NCBI RefSeq assembly: GCF_042477335.2
Contig: NC_091255.1
Span: forward strand, 36,000,501 to 36,064,500
From: Ovis canadensis
Lineage: Eukaryota > Chordata > Mammalia > Artiodactyla > Bovidae
Length of the DNA: 64,000 nt
Reading direction: 5' to 3'
Shown: one piece after another, positions 43,862 to 64,000 of the stretch
Numbering within the stretch: the stretch's first letter is position 1
Layout of the letters: the number at the start of each line of letters is the position of its first letter
Notes under the pieces: generated by a model
Database searches by the model: none
The model's input: only the letters and a program-made list of their open reading frames with translations
Told to the model about the DNA's origin: nothing
Made by a program: the position numbers and the translations under genes

Positions 43862-44140
43862 AACTGCTGCTGCTGCTAAGTCGCTTCAGTTGTGTCTGAC
43901 TCTGTGTGACCCCATAGACGGCAGCCCACCAGGCTCCCCCGTCCCTGGGATTCTCCAGGCAAGAACACTGGAGTGGGTTGCCATTTCCTTCTCCAATGCA
44001 TGAAAGTGAAAAGTCAAAGTGAAGTCGCTCAGTCGTGTCCGACTCTTAGCGACCCCATGGACTGCAGCCTACCAGGCTCCTCCGTCCATGGGATTTTCCA
44101 CGCTAGAGTACTGGAGTGGGGTGCCACTGCCTTCTCTGAG
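43862..44140. mobile_element. Bov-A2 SINE
   Basis: 'ctgctgctgctaagtcgcttcagttgtgtctgactc' followed by the second monomer 'gaagtcgctcagtcgtgtccgactcttagcgaccc'. It closely resembles the copy at 40262-40540, so both are fairly young. Confidence 0.88.
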
Positions 44141-44384
44141 GAGAACTGAGCATAGTAAAATGTGGTTTGTTTCACATGACACCAGAACTGAGCTTATTTA
44201 AATAAAGCAGAGGAAAAGTGAGGAAATGGAGCCAACTGTTGGGAACAGGAATAATTAAAGTCAGCCCTTTGCTCCTTCAATTTAAGGTGCTGCTCATAAC
44301 CCAGGTCGTGAAACCTCACACCTTACAAGCATCTTAAGTGGATCTCTCTGAAGTGAGAAATGGCTAATAGTACATGTGATTGTT

Positions 44385-44600
44385 TAGAACACTAGCTACC
44401 TATTACCAAGTGCCTTACAGCCAGTGCCTTATGTAAGTTAACTCACTGATCTCCGCTGCAGCCCAGTGAAGCAAGCACTTACATCCCTGCTTGACAGATA
44501 AGGGAGCTGAGACAGGTGGGATAAGCTGCTTCCCCAGGGTCACTGTTAGTAAGTGGCAGAATTTAATTTCAGATGCTACCTGAACCCAGAGCTCAAACTC
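44385..44600. repeat. MIR SINE remnant
   Basis: 'taagttaactcactgatctccgctgcagcccagtga' and 'gggagctgagacaggtgggataagctgcttccccagggtcac' are MIR text. Confidence 0.7.
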
Positions 44601-45009
44601 TTCCTTACTTGGCTATGGAACACCTATTAGGAGTTGTACGGTTTTGGAACATGGCATTTTTAAAAAATTTAATTTTATTAATCACATCCAGTTTACTCTG
44701 AAATTAAAATTACTCTTCCTATCCAGAGAGCTAGGTGGTGAAAGGGCCTATGAGCAGGCAAAGGAGCAGGAGGACAGCTTGGGGCTCTGCAGGAAAGGTG
44801 TCAGGGCGGTTCTGCTCAAACAGCCAGGGCTTAACAACGGATGGAAAGTGAGGCATCCTCGCTGGCCAGTCAATAAGAAGCTATCAAGAAATTGTTAAAA
44901 AAGCATTGTCAAAGGGGAAAAGATGTTTAGTTTTTGCTATTTTGTGTAGAATTGTTATATTCAGTTTCCATCATAGTGATCAATCAAAGCAGGTCTAAAA
45001 GAAAATGGA

Positions 45010-45750
45010 AGGGAATTCCCTAGCTGTCCAGTGGTTGGAACTCTGCGCTTTCACTGCCAAGGGAGCAGGTTTGATCCCTTGAGGGACTAAGATCCTGCAA
45101 GTGGCACAGCAAGGTCAGAAACTGGCAGAAGAGGACAAACATAAAAGTTTGGAGATAAATCTTCCTTTTTTTTTTTTTTCCTGCCAGGAGTGCAGAGTCC
45201 CAACCGCTGGACTGCCAGGAAAGTCCTTTCCTTTTCTTCCAAGGTATCCCTGTTGCTTAATGAAGAGCAAAGAAAACGTTTTAGGTAAAAGGCAGCAATA
45301 GAAGGATGAGCAGATGTGGGATTCCAGACTCACACAGATCACAAAAGCTCTTTCAAGAAGCAGGTGTTCAAGTTAAGAACTCAGAATTTTCCTCTTAATT
45401 TGGGTTGTTGGTTATCTTATGAAAGCAAGTTTTCAAAGAGCGGCTGGGCAGAGGATTGGAAAATGAGCAGGCAAGTAAGGTAGACCATTTGAGTGTAGAG
45501 AATTCTTTCAGGAAGTGTGGCTATGAGTGGGCATAGTAGTGAGGTAGGGTGGCAGCTAAAGGGTCCAGAGTGTCTCTTTTAAAGTTAGTTGAGACTTGAA
45601 TACATTTAAATGTAGTTGGGGGGAACTTCTGTGGTGGCCCAGTGGCCCAGCCTCCATATGCCCAATGCAGGGGGCTGGGTTTAATCCCTGGTCAGATAAC
45701 TAGATCCCACATGCCACAACTGAGACCCAGCGCAGCCAAATAAATAAATA
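45010..45750. repeat. Three CHR-type SINE pieces
   Basis: 45013-45112 is a forward piece ('gggaattccctagctgtccagtggttgg...ctctgcgctttcactgcc'). 45165-45230 is an inverted fragment ('gtcccaaccgctggactgccaggaaagtcc') behind a T-run. 45627-45745 is a third piece ('ggaacttctgtggtggcccagtgg...ggctgggtttaatccctgg'). Confidence 0.65.
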
Positions 45751-46439
45751 TTTTAAAAACCTATATTGTTAAAGAAAATAAATATGGTTGGCAAGGAGCA
45801 AGTAGAATGGGAGACAAAGGAGAGTTAGGGGATCACTGTTAATCATTACAGCTGGGAAGGCGGCAAGGCTGGGAGCCCAAGTGTAGGTGTTAGCTTTGGA
45901 CAGAACAGGAAGGAGGAAAGGACGAATATGAATACAGTTAAATAGTAGTTTTAGTGTCAGTATTTCAAGGGAGTTCTCATCTGATGATCTGTCTCCCAGA
46001 AGTATATGAGGATATGGTGGAGCTGATTAGGACAAAATGGAAGAATTCAGGTGTTACAGGGTCTCATGGGTCCCAGAATAGTGAATAGAAGAGACAGCTG
46101 GAAGGATAGAAAGCTGCAGCCAAAGTAAGAGGCTTGAATTTAATATTTCAGAAGAAGTACTATTTTTTTCAGAAGGGGTAAGAATTTACTAGTTTCTAGA
46201 GGTGGGAGAGAAAAGTGGAATGGCAAGAAGGATCTCTAGATAGGATATCAAGGGCAGGATGGAGCCAGGGGTCAGTCTTCAATAAAAGAGGAAAGCAGAT
46301 AACAGCCAGGGAGAGAAGTGGAGGGGTCTAACAGTCAGACTACTGGAGCCTTAAAGAAATAGGGGCTTTGCACAAAAGATGGGTGAATCTGGAAACAACC
46401 TTGGAGAGAAAGAATTAGATTCCTTCAGATACAAGATCT

Positions 46440-46575
46440 ATGTTGCTGTTCAGTCACTTAAGTCATGACAAACTCTCTGTGACCCCAAGGATTGCAGCAG
46501 CCAGGCTTCCCTGTCCTTCACTATCTCCTAGAGTTTGCTCAAACTCATGTCCATTGAGTCAGTGATGTACAACCT
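46440..46575 (-). repeat. BovB 3'-end fragment, antisense
   Basis: 'gttgctgttcagtcacttaagtcatgacaaactctctgtgacccc ... ctcatgtccattgagtcagtgatg' parallels the BovB tail seen at 2455-2580. It is short and diverged. The flanks 45750-46440 show no gene. Confidence 0.65.
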
Positions 46576-46599
46576 CTGAACCCAGGTTTATTTTCCATA

Positions 46600-47820
46600 T
46601 TACTGTGTTTTAAACTAACTTTTTAGGACTACCAAACTTTATGAACGAATGTTTGATACTATCTCCTATTCTCTTTCCATGTATTTTTAAAATTAAATTT
46701 TAAAACAAATTAAAAATTTTTTTTCTGTAATGCATATAGAATATGTGTTGTTTACAGAAAATTCCAGGTAGACGAACATAAAGATATAAAACAAAAATCA
46801 CTTATTCCTATCACTCACCAGAAACGAGTACTGACATCTTAACCACTTCCTTCCAATATTTTCCTACATAGTCATGACTATACTACATATATGACTTTAT
46901 ATTGTTTTATGCAATTAACATTAGATCATAAGCATTTGCTCATGTAATCCTGTCATTGTGGCAAAAGGTTAAAAATTAGTAAATCTTAGTGAAAAGTAAG
47001 TGGATATTCATTGTACTCCAACTTTTCTGTTGGTTTGAAGTTTTTCAAAATTAAGAAGTTACAGGTGAATTAAAGATTTTAAAATTTAAAAAATAAAAAA
47101 CTAAAAAAATTAAAAAAAAAAGAAGTTACAGGTGGGAGAAGGGATAAATTAGGAATTTGGGATTAACAGATACACAGTACTATATATAAAACAGATTAAC
47201 AACAAGGACCTACTGTATATAGCACAGGGAACTATATTCAACGTCTTATAATAATAACCTATAATGGAAAATAATCTGGAAAAGAATATATATATATTTA
47301 TAACTGAATCACTTTGCTGTACACCTGAATGTATTAGGCTTTTTGTTTATATATTTTGTGGGATCTTAGTTCCGCATCCAAGGATCAAACTGGAGCCCCC
47401 AACATTGAAAACTTGGAGTCTTAACTACTGGACTGCCAGCAAAGTTCTTACTGTATACCTGAAACATTGTAAATCAACTATACTTAAATTAATAAGAAAA
47501 AAGTTACAGTTGGGAATGGAACTAATCATAGAGAAAAAGCAAGTGAATGATAACATAAAATTCAGGACCCTGGTAGGTAGGGTAGGGTAGGAAAGGAAGA
47601 CTGCTATGAGGCTCTGAAGATATTTCTAACGTGGACTTCCCTGGTGCTTTGGTGGTTAAAAATCCACCTTCCAATGCAGGAGACCTGGGTTTGATCAGGG
47701 AACTTAGAACTGCACATGCTGTGGGGCAACTAAACCTGTAAGCCTCAACTACTGAGCACATTCCCCAGTGAAAGATCCCACATGCTACAACTAAGACCTG
47801 ACACAGCCAAATAAATAAAT
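46600..47820. repeat. L1 remnants with nested CHR SINEs
   Basis: AT-rich L1 text with 'acaaggacctactgtatatagcacagggaactatattc' (antisense L1 3' end) at 47200. A CHR SINE is inserted in reverse at ~47355-47450. Another forward CHR copy is at 47634-47818 ('gacttccctggtgctttggtggttaaaaatcc'). Confidence 0.6.
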
Positions 47821-48639
47821 ACACAAATATTTTAAAAATAAAGACATTACTAATGCTATATTTATTAAACTAATACTGGATACATGTGTTCATTTTAACA
47901 TTCCCTGTGGCTGATATATGTGATACATACTCTTTTGAACCTGTGAAATAGTTCTCAGTAATACATATATTTTTAAAATTAAAAACCTATCATGAACTTA
48001 CTACTCTAGATAGATGAGGTCCACATACTACTTGCTAAATACTTTGATACTCAACTTAAAACTGCTCTTCCTCCTCTCTGCCATATAAATCTTAGTTATC
48101 TTTTGGGGCCTACTTCAAGTACAACTACATCTGAAAATCCTTCCCTCCCTAAGAGCTCTTTTCTCTGAACTTTATTTTTACTACCACATATCCTTAATTA
48201 ACGTTTTTGTGTGTTTATGTCTGACCTCAAATGGTTCTCTTCCATCCTCCTTACTAATCCCTTGGTCACTAAAATTTTTCAAGTTGCTTTAAAAGATGCA
48301 CAATGAGAAAATGTTTCCCTTCCCAGGGGTAATGACTACAGTTTCTTGTGTATTCCTCTAGGAATATTCTATGAAAATTCACATTTTTTTCCTTTTCGTC
48401 AATGGTACCATATTATATATGCTCTTCTATAACTTTCTTTTCTACCCTTAATATTTTAGTTAGTTTTTAAACTAGAACCTCACTGTTGTTCTCAAAAGTC
48501 TAACTACGTTACACACTGATTATATTTGTTTCCACACTTTTCTCTTTAAAGAGATGAGTGGGAAATGATTTCTTTAGAGAAATCACACTACTTTCTGTCC
48601 CATTTGGCTTCATTTGTTAATCACTGAAAGTGAAAGTGT

Positions 48640-48748
48640 TAGTCTCTTAGTCATGTAGGATTCTGCAATCCCATGGACTGTAGCCCACCAAGCTCCTTTA
48701 CCACAGAATTCTCCAGGCAAGAATACTGGAGTGTGTTCCCATTAGGCT
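48640..48748. mobile_element. Bov-tA SINE, partial
   Basis: 'gtgttagtctcttagtcatgtaggattctgcaatcccatgg ... ctccaggcaagaatactggagtg' is a diverged half-length Bov-tA. The region 47820-48640 is AT-rich with no gene visible. Confidence 0.75.
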
Positions 48749-48759
48749 ACATAAATTTG

Positions 48760-50300
48760 TTTACACAAGTAACAAATGATACGTTCTCATTGTAGAAATT
48801 CAAAATTATCAATAAAGCTAAATATCTTGACTATTATTTCCTAAAAGTAACCACTGAGACCAATTTTGTATGTACATGTCCAGAATTTTTTAAAGGAATT
48901 TATATACATGTTAATGTATCTCTTGAAACATATAGTATTGCTTTTAGTTTCTCTGAATATAAATTAAATGATATCATAATGTTTATATTGTTTTACAGCA
49001 TGTTTTCCATTCAACAATATAGTAAGGAATCTTACTATGTAGATGTAACTCATTTTTCTTGATTGCTGTGTAGTTATTCATTACTGTTGGAAATTTAGAG
49101 TGTTTCTAATTGTTTGCTATTACAAACAGTGTTGTAATGAACATCTTTGTACATTTCACCTCATGCACAAGTGTAATAATGGTTGTTTCTCTAGGGTTGC
49201 TTCTCTAGATGATAAGAGGTGGAACTCTGTATCAGAAAACATGTAAGTTTAGTAATGTACTTACAATTAAACTGACCATTGCCAGTTCTGTAGTAGAGCT
49301 GTTAAACAGATAATAAGGTAATAATTGTGACCATTAATTCTACATATTACTTCTTTAAAAAAACCCTAAAATATCCATTGACTTAGAAGTCATTTAGTAG
49401 ACAGAAAAAAGAACAGCAGACTAGAAATTTTAAGATACAGCTTCAAGTTCAGCTTCTGTCCCTAACAACTAATTTGATCTTGGGCAATCCTTTCCTGGGC
49501 CCATTTCTGTACCTACAAAATTCAAGTGATGTTTCGTAAAACACAGTACTTATACCACTGGTAGCATGCACGTTGCCTTTATTTTTATGGACTTTTTAAT
49601 GATTATTTATATTTTAAAATAAGTTGAGAAAATTATAATAACCCATCAAATCAAAGATTTATGGGATTATTTATTAATATAAAATTTACTTTTTAAAGAC
49701 CATTTAAGTTAAAGAAAAGTGAATTGACTTAAAGAAAAACAGTATGCACATAACAGTATAGATAGCATGTAAATACGGCAAGTCATGACTATGATGTATG
49801 AAGGAATGAGATTTCTTTCTTCACAAAATCAAGAAGTTAGATTAAAGCAGTAGATCCCAGACTTTTAGATTACAGTGACCAGTAAAACATTAAAAAAAAA
49901 GTTAGTGATCAACATGGAATTGTTTTTTATTACGCTAAATAATGACATTAAGAGCAACAAAACCCAAACCATTATCCATCCATATATATCCATCACCATT
50001 ATCTCACAGAAAGATATTAAAAATCTTTTGTAACTATAAAAGCAGTACCTGTATGTTGAAAAATTTTCAAGTTGTACGGAAGCATAAAAATTCATTTCCT
50101 TTCTCTTCTTCTCTCTCTGTAAAATCTATCATGGACATCCTTCCACACAGATCTACCTCATTTTTAGAAAAGACATTTTAAATAAATATAGTTAAATACA
50201 TTAGAATGTATACACATATACACATATATTATAGATGTCACATATAAATATAGCATATTACCTATTTTATATAAATATAATAAATATATAATTGCAGAAT
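48760..50300. repeat. AT-rich old L1-like block
   Basis: 'gtagttattcattactgttgg ... attacaaacagtgttgtaatgaacatctttgtac' at ~49070-49160 is an L1 3' signature. The remainder to 50300 is AT-rich with TA-microsatellite-like runs (50195-50290). No gene was recognised. Confidence 0.5.
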
Positions 50301-50959
50301 AAAGGACAGGGCTTCCCAGGAAAGGACCAGTGGCAATCTTACTCAGCCATTTGGGAAACACTGGTTTGGATGACCTTCTATCAATTCCATGGTTAAGCCT
50401 AGAAAATCCTCAGCATTTACATGCCTTTCATTATTATCACTAACTTTTATATTTCAAAAGACAACTAGGAATTGCTTTAACATCTTGTTTGGTAGAAAAA
50501 TCATAAGACTGCAAAGTGCTTTTTCAGTCCTTTGATCTGCTTGCTGCGTGAGTTCATGCCTCTGCTCTATCAATCATTCTCACTGGTTTCCTACATCAGA
50601 GTTGTAACTGGGCTCCATAGGTTTCAGGATCATATATGTGGTATTTTGTCTAGACACTGTTTTTCTGGGGAAAGGGTTTATAACTTTCTATGATATAAAA
50701 AAGGTTAGCAACTATAGCTCTGGCTGTTTCTAGCTTTTGCTTTAATCTTATTATTGGCTTCAGAGTCCCTTACAATTTTTTTCTTGTTCTTTCTTTTTTT
50801 TGCACCAATGGTGGGCATGTAATTTCTGGTTTGCATTTGACAACTGCACTCCTAAGTTTCTTATTCTCACCTTAATGGTCTTTTCATTAAAAAAAACAAA
50901 AACAAAAACAAACAACTGTCCTACCAATTAGTCATATGGTATTTTAATTTTTTATTTTC

Positions 50960-53900
50960 TTTTTATTTTTTTAAGTACAGAAAGATAGAAAAAGGCAGAA
51001 AGTGGTGCCCACTTTGGAACTGACAGGCAGGGGGACAAGTAGCTAGAGACAGCAAGACACACAGGCACAAACAAAAGGACTAAGGACAGACAGAATGGAC
51101 AGCTGAAAGACAATGAAGAGGAACCTGTAAACACAGAAGAGATATAAGAACCAAACAGACAGAGAAGGATGGCAAAAAAAAAAAAAAAACAGACAGGCTG
51201 GCAAGGAGAGAAAGGATTACTGACACAGGCAGGCAAAATCACCAAGAGGGATGCAGACAGACAAACATAAAGGGGGAGAGAGAAAGAAGGAAAATAGGCT
51301 GAGAAAGAAAAACAGTAAGTACAAAAAAGAGATAAAGTGATAATAGCATTTTATACTACATATTGCTTTATAATGTGCTATCACATACATTACTGCAAGC
51401 AGACAGGGAGAATCCAGCAGACAGATGGGGTGATGGAAGGATACAAGCCAATCAGACAGAAGAGAGGGAGGTGGCCAATCAGAAAGAGGCTAGAATGGAG
51501 ACCAAGACAGTTAAGAGGAAAGAACCAACAAAAGAGAAGTAAGAGAGAAAGAGGGAAAAAGAGGAGAGAAACAGAGGCTGAAACAGTTAAATTCAGGAAT
51601 ACAGGCAGTGAAAAAGCAGAAATGAAAGAATAGTGCACTGTGTGTAAAAGTTTTAGCATCATTTTTCTTAAGAGACCTGGATACAGGCTGTTGTCTCTGC
51701 TTACCCCAAGGAGTTATAACATCTCTAAGGTGACATGTGAGAGGAGTCAGAAGCAAGGATGAAAAAGGGAGAAAGTTTTAACAAGAAGCAAAATCTTTTA
51801 GACTAGGAGGAAGACAAACTTCTTGAACAGGTCTAGATCAACAGCCTAACAGTGCTGCTGAGCCTAAAAGGATCTAGACTTATCTTCCTTTAAAGAATTC
51901 ATATAGGCTTGGGCAAAGGAGAATGGGACCCTGTCTACTCCATGTGCATGTGAGCTCAGCTTACAAACCATCTGTACTTCTTAACTGTTCCTATATTTAT
52001 AAGGTATTTTTCAGTACCACCAATGGTTTCACCAGCAATGCTGTGCAGTCATCAGGATAACTCACGACGTAGAGCAGAATAGGATATTAGGAAACAGCAG
52101 GCCCTTCCTAAGCACACCTCAGGTTCTGGTAGTAAAAGCATGTAACTAGCAAGCAGTCAATCAAAAAGACAAGTGCCATAAAACAGAATCAAAAAGATAA
52201 GAAGCAAAGAATGACAAACCCAGTGAGGTAGGAGGTAGTACTGACAGACTGACAGGAAGAAGCAACCAGCAAAACTGGGAGAGAATAAGGAAGGAGTACA
52301 GCAAAAAGCAAGCAGACATATATGTATAGATTCCTCTCTCAAACAAGATCCAAGGAATGCACACTGACTATCTCTGAGGAGAGGAAGAAGGGGATAGGAA
52401 GGAGGCTTATGCTTACTGTTACACAGAATACTTTTAGTTCTATAAAAAATTTGTACTGTGTGTGCATATGTGTACACGCATGTGCTCAGTCGTGTCTGAC
52501 TCTTTGCGACCCCAGAGACTGTAGCCCACCAGGTTCCTCTGTTCATGGAATTTTCCAGGCAAGAATATTGGAGTCGGTTGCCATTACCTACTCCAGGGGC
52601 TCTTTCCCACCCAGGGATCGAACCCGGGTCTCCTGTACCTCCCGCATCGGCAGGCCGATTCTTTACCACTGCTTCACTTGGGACGCCCTATTGTATGCAC
52701 TATTTAAAAGTTGGTAGAAAAAAAAAAGAAGGAAAAAAAGCAAGCAGAGATGTGGACAACGAGAGCCAGCTAAGTAGATAGAAAACAGAAAAACAAAAAG
52801 ACAAGGAGATACTGGGAAAATGGCAAAAAGATTGAGGCAGGCAGACTATGTGAGGAACCAGAAATATAAAAAGAAAAAGAAAGAACGGAAACAGAAGCAA
52901 GCAGTGAAAGAAGGCAGGGTAAGGAATATGGCAAGAAGGCAAGTTTGGGGGCAAGGGGGTCACTGATAGGTCTGTGGTAGTGAGACCATAAACATTGATG
53001 GGATGTTGGGATAGGGGAAGCCTAGGGAGAAAAAGCTGATAGACATACTGAAAAGATAAAAGCATTAAACAGTGGGAGAGCAGCAAACAAGTGGGGTAGA
53101 CAAGCAAGCAGACAGACATGAAGGGAGGCAAGGAGAAAGCGTGAACTAAATAGGCATAAAGAAGAGAAGGAACAAGTAGAAGGGCAAGATAAGAGGCAAA
53201 CCAAGACAAGGAACCATGGTAGGGCCTGGAAGGTAGACAAACCAAGAGACGGAGACTAAAAAAGTGATAGAGACAGGCAGGCGGAGAGACAGATGGCTAG
53301 AGAGAGAGTGGTGGGCAAACAGCCAGAGAAGCAGACAGACAACCAGAGAGAGAAAGAGGCTGCCAGCCAGTCAGGGAGGAGCAGACAGGCAGGCAGGCAG
53401 ACACCATAATAGGAGCAAGCAGGTAGGGAGGCAGGGGGAAACAAGGAGAGAAAAGAAAAATCACAGGGTCAGTAGGGAGAGAAAAGAGAACAGGAGATGC
53501 AGGCAGGCAGAGGAGGAGTTGGACAAGAGGGAGAATCAGGCAAATGAACAGATCCATATGCAAAGCACACTCAAGAGAATGATGAATGTGTGTACAGGGA
53601 TGCACATGGCCACCTTTAGCCACCCACACCTGCAGCTCATGGTTCATGTGGCAGGCAGGCAGAGGCGCTCAGCACAGAGGGAGAGGGCGCACAGGCGGAG
53701 AGACTGCGGCGCACCATGATGTGCAGGGCTGCCCACATGCACGTGGGGACACTCTTCCCAGACACATGCAGAGGGGCCAGAAAGAGGGGGAGTCAGGCAC
53801 ACATGAGGAAGAGGCATATGCAGTCAAGAGCCAGGAAGACAGACATAAACAGGAAGAAGACAGAGATGGAAAGTCACTTAGAGGTGACAGGGCCTGAGCG

Positions 53901-54090
53901 TCAAGAGATGAGAAAGTCTCGGTGAAAAATAAAGACACACATACACGGACGCCCATATACAGAAAGGAGGGAATACCCAGATGGACTAGTACAGAGGATC
54001 TGAGAAAGGAGACTTAATGAAATCAAATGGAAGAGAAAATAGAGAGTTACACTCAGTACAGGAATAATGTGGGAGCTGAGGTAGGAGAAT
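50960..54090. repeat. ~3-kb T-poor GACA/AGGC-rich degenerate repeat tract
   Basis: The plus strand is dominated by A, G and C in irregular GACA, AGAC, AGGC and GGCA units, for example 'gacaggcaggcaggcagac' near 53385 and 'agacagacaaccagagagag' near 53331. T is strikingly scarce for long stretches. No fixed period is seen, so it is a decayed tetranucleotide array rather than a satellite. It creates long spurious Cys/Leu/Ser-rich frames on the minus strand. A Bov-tA copy interrupts it at 52465-52692. Confidence 0.7.
52465..52692. mobile_element. Bov-tA SINE
   Basis: 'gctcagtcgtgtctgactctttgcgacccc' through 'agggatcgaacccgggtctcctg ... gattctttaccactgcttcacttggg'. It is nearly complete and inserted in the GACA-rich tract, so the tract predates it. 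Confidence 0.88.
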
Positions 54091-54127
54091 TCCAAAGTTC
54101 AGGTTAAGAAGGTGGAAATCAGTGCTC

Positions 54128-54171
54128 AATAAAGTGCATTAGCTGGGGCTGAAGACCGGCACATCAATAAA
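54128..54171 (+). terminator. Two AATAAA motifs 38 bp apart at the end of the GACA tract
   Basis: AATAAA at 54128-54133 and 54166-54171 ('gctcaataaagtgc', 'catcaataaagaat'). No coding gene ends here. They could terminate a non-coding transcript through the tract or be chance in AT-rich DNA. Confidence 0.3.
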
Positions 54172-55439
54172 GAATATTTAAGCCTCATAAGTAAAAATAT
54201 GCCTGTCACTATTATTTTCTGGTTGCTGCCTACCCACCCCTTCCTCTTAAGGTGTTTCCAAACCCTGCAGGGGCTGCTGAGTGGCTGGCAGCTATACTCA
54301 AGAGATAGAGAAACAACCCAGGAGAGAAATGATTCCACAGGCACATATTGGGAAGCAAGGGAAAGGTCAAAGTGAGATCAAAAATATGGGAGGAAACTGG
54401 AGTAGTAAGAAAAAGGATGACAAGAATGAAACAGCATTGAACTGAGCTATCTGCCCTCCTTTGCAAGCACTGTTCAACTGGCAACGTTTATTTCATGACT
54501 ACTATGACCAAATCTCTGGATGAGAAAGCTACTTTTGGACTCCTTTTCAATCTTCCATTTGATTCCTGGTATCATTTTAAAGATAAACATTGGCGTATAG
54601 TGGGAAACCGTAGGTCAGAAAGTCAAATGAAAAATGTCAATGTAATCCCCTACCTCTTTCTTTTTTTCAGTCCCAGTTACTTTTCTGTTTCTTGGTACCT
54701 CAGTTTCTTCCACTTTATCAGTGTTGGAGATCATGGAGGAAGGGAAATATACTGAAATGGGAGAAAAGAGAAAATAATTTCACAACCTTCAGACTTAACT
54801 CTTTCTCCTTTATTCTAAAAATCTGTTCTATTTACTCCTAAATTAATTTCCCAAGTCCGATGAATTTTATATTCAAGTAATTGGGGGAGGGCAGGACGAG
54901 GTAAAGGAGAAAAGAGTGAGGATAAAATTTACAATTATAAATCACTGAAAAGCCTGGGCAAAGGGGAGAATCAAACATGGACTCCTTTGAAAAAAACTCA
55001 ATCATCGTATCTATTCATATCTCTCCCCCAAAAGTCACTAGGATTTCTATCACTTTTTCAAAGAAAGAAAAAAAACAAAATCCAGTACCGCTTCTCACTT
55101 AAAAGATACCTACACAATTAAATGCGTTTTGACTTTAATGAGGTATGTAGAAACAGAGTTATATATAAACATATATTTCATCTTTTTCCTTTTCAATGCC
55201 TGAAGGGGAAAAAAACCTTCACATCAAACCACTCCCTTCTGAAGTATTCAGAAAAAAAAAAAAAAGCTTTTCTTTAAGAGAAGGGAGGTGGGGAGGAAGA
55301 GACTAGTAAAGAAAAGAAAAAAATTAAATCTAGTTGGACTAGTATCTAACTAGTTAACCTTTAACAATTTATGCTGATGTCAGACTGAGCATGAGTACTG
55401 ATTAATGCCCCCCCCTCAAATATTTTTTTATAAGGGGGG

Positions 55440-55820
55440 AGTTAGTCACAGCAGCCATTTTTGTTTTATGCAGAAATCCTTCATGCCCCCCCCAACACGC
55501 ACACACACTCACTCACTCACACACACTCAGTACACAAGGAAAATATCTCTATTAATCTGTGCACTAATCAGTTATGAAAAAAGGGAGAAATTTGTGGGTT
55601 TCTGGGTAGAGGCTTGGAGATGGGGGTATAACAGGGAGGAGAATGGGGGGGGGTGAAAAATGAAATATTAAGCCAGCCATTTTGTTTTAAAAGGGGATTT
55701 TTCCCCCCTCTCCCTTTCTTCATGGAGGGGGTGGCGGTGCTGGAGGGGGGGTTGTTTTAAAAATAATTTCCAGGCGGCCATCTTAGTGCCTCAGCTCTGA
55801 GAAATATTTCTGAGCGCCCC
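55440..55820 (+). promoter_or_regulatory. CHD3: CHD3-upstream conserved-looking block with three GCCAT(T/C)TT boxes
   Basis: 'cagcagccatttttgtttta' (~55450), 'ccagccattttgttttaaaa' (~55673) and 'caggcggccatcttagtgcc' (~55771) share the CCAT core of YY1-type sites. They lie upstream of the CHD3 CpG island. A (CACT/CA)n microsatellite is at 55495-55530. Sequence 54172-55440 holds nothing else I recognise. Confidence 0.35.
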
Positions 55821-55979
55821 CCTCAGAATTTAAATATATTTAAAGCCACGAAGAGGGGGGTAGAGAGAAGTCGAAAACTTTTATATATATATATTTTTTA
55901 ATCCCGCTCTCTTGTTCTCTCGGGAGGAAGAGAGAAGGAAAAAAAAAAGTCCTCAATTTTTTTCCAAGAAAAATTTTTA

Positions 55980-63976
<7,997 letters not shown>

Positions 63977-64000
63977 TAAGACCATAGCCCATTAAGAGGC

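Noticed and set aside
52157-53719. Cys/Leu/Ser-rich minus-strand frames resembling membrane proteins
   Set aside because: Direct translation of degenerate GACA/AGGC repeats; repetitive CLPACL-type strings, no conserved gene.

Overview
This is a nuclear window from a ruminant, most likely a bovid. The evidence is spliced vertebrate genes with GT-AG introns, many Bov-tA/Bov-A2 tRNA-derived SINEs, CHR-type SINEs, and BovB (RTE) LINE fragments, one with a recognisable reverse-transcriptase YxDD region. Gene order and orientation match the mammalian block DNAH2 > KDM6B > TMEM88 > < NAA38 / CYB5D1 > CHD3 (human 17p13.1). Species was inferred from repeats and synteny, not from a search.

Layout. Positions 1-8619 hold the last twelve exons of DNAH2 (axonemal inner-arm dynein heavy chain), with one long repeat-filled intron (787-5742). 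Positions 8620-21750 are a GC-rich, CpG-rich regulatory stretch with several candidate non-coding first exons of KDM6B. It carries AP-1, NF-kB-like, STAT-like and CCAAT motifs. The KDM6B coding region (H3K27 demethylase, JmjC) runs 21758-29697 in 20 coding exons, with a long 3' UTR to about 31020. TMEM88 (two exons, 31308-31898) follows within 300 bp. NAA38 (minus, 33690-32936) and CYB5D1 (plus, 34324-35764) share a short bidirectional promoter with five TCTCGCGAGA-like elements. About 20 kb of repeat-rich intergenic DNA follows (36.0-55.9 kb), including a 3-kb T-poor GACA/AGGC-rich tract. The window ends with the CHD3 CpG-island promoter and its first five coding exons (56185-63848).

The genes are not an operon-like system. 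They are independent loci in a conserved neighbourhood. KDM6B and CHD3 are chromatin regulators, DNAH2 and CYB5D1 are linked to the ciliary axoneme, TMEM88 is a Wnt/Dishevelled modulator, and NAA38 is the LSM-fold auxiliary subunit of the NatC N-terminal acetyltransferase.

I found no sign of an unknown multi-gene system. The observations most worth checking are: a degenerated alternative first exon of CHD3; in-frame, stop-free introns in TMEM88 and KDM6B (the TMEM88 one encodes an extra hydrophobic segment); a second N-terminal frame of NAA38 opened by intron retention; the cluster of CGCG elements between NAA38 and CYB5D1; and a perfect 14-bp hairpin built from TEAD-type CATTCC motifs in NAA38 intron 2. 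All coding exons were checked for phase, and each gene adds up to an intact reading frame. Comparisons with human proteins are from memory, not from alignment.
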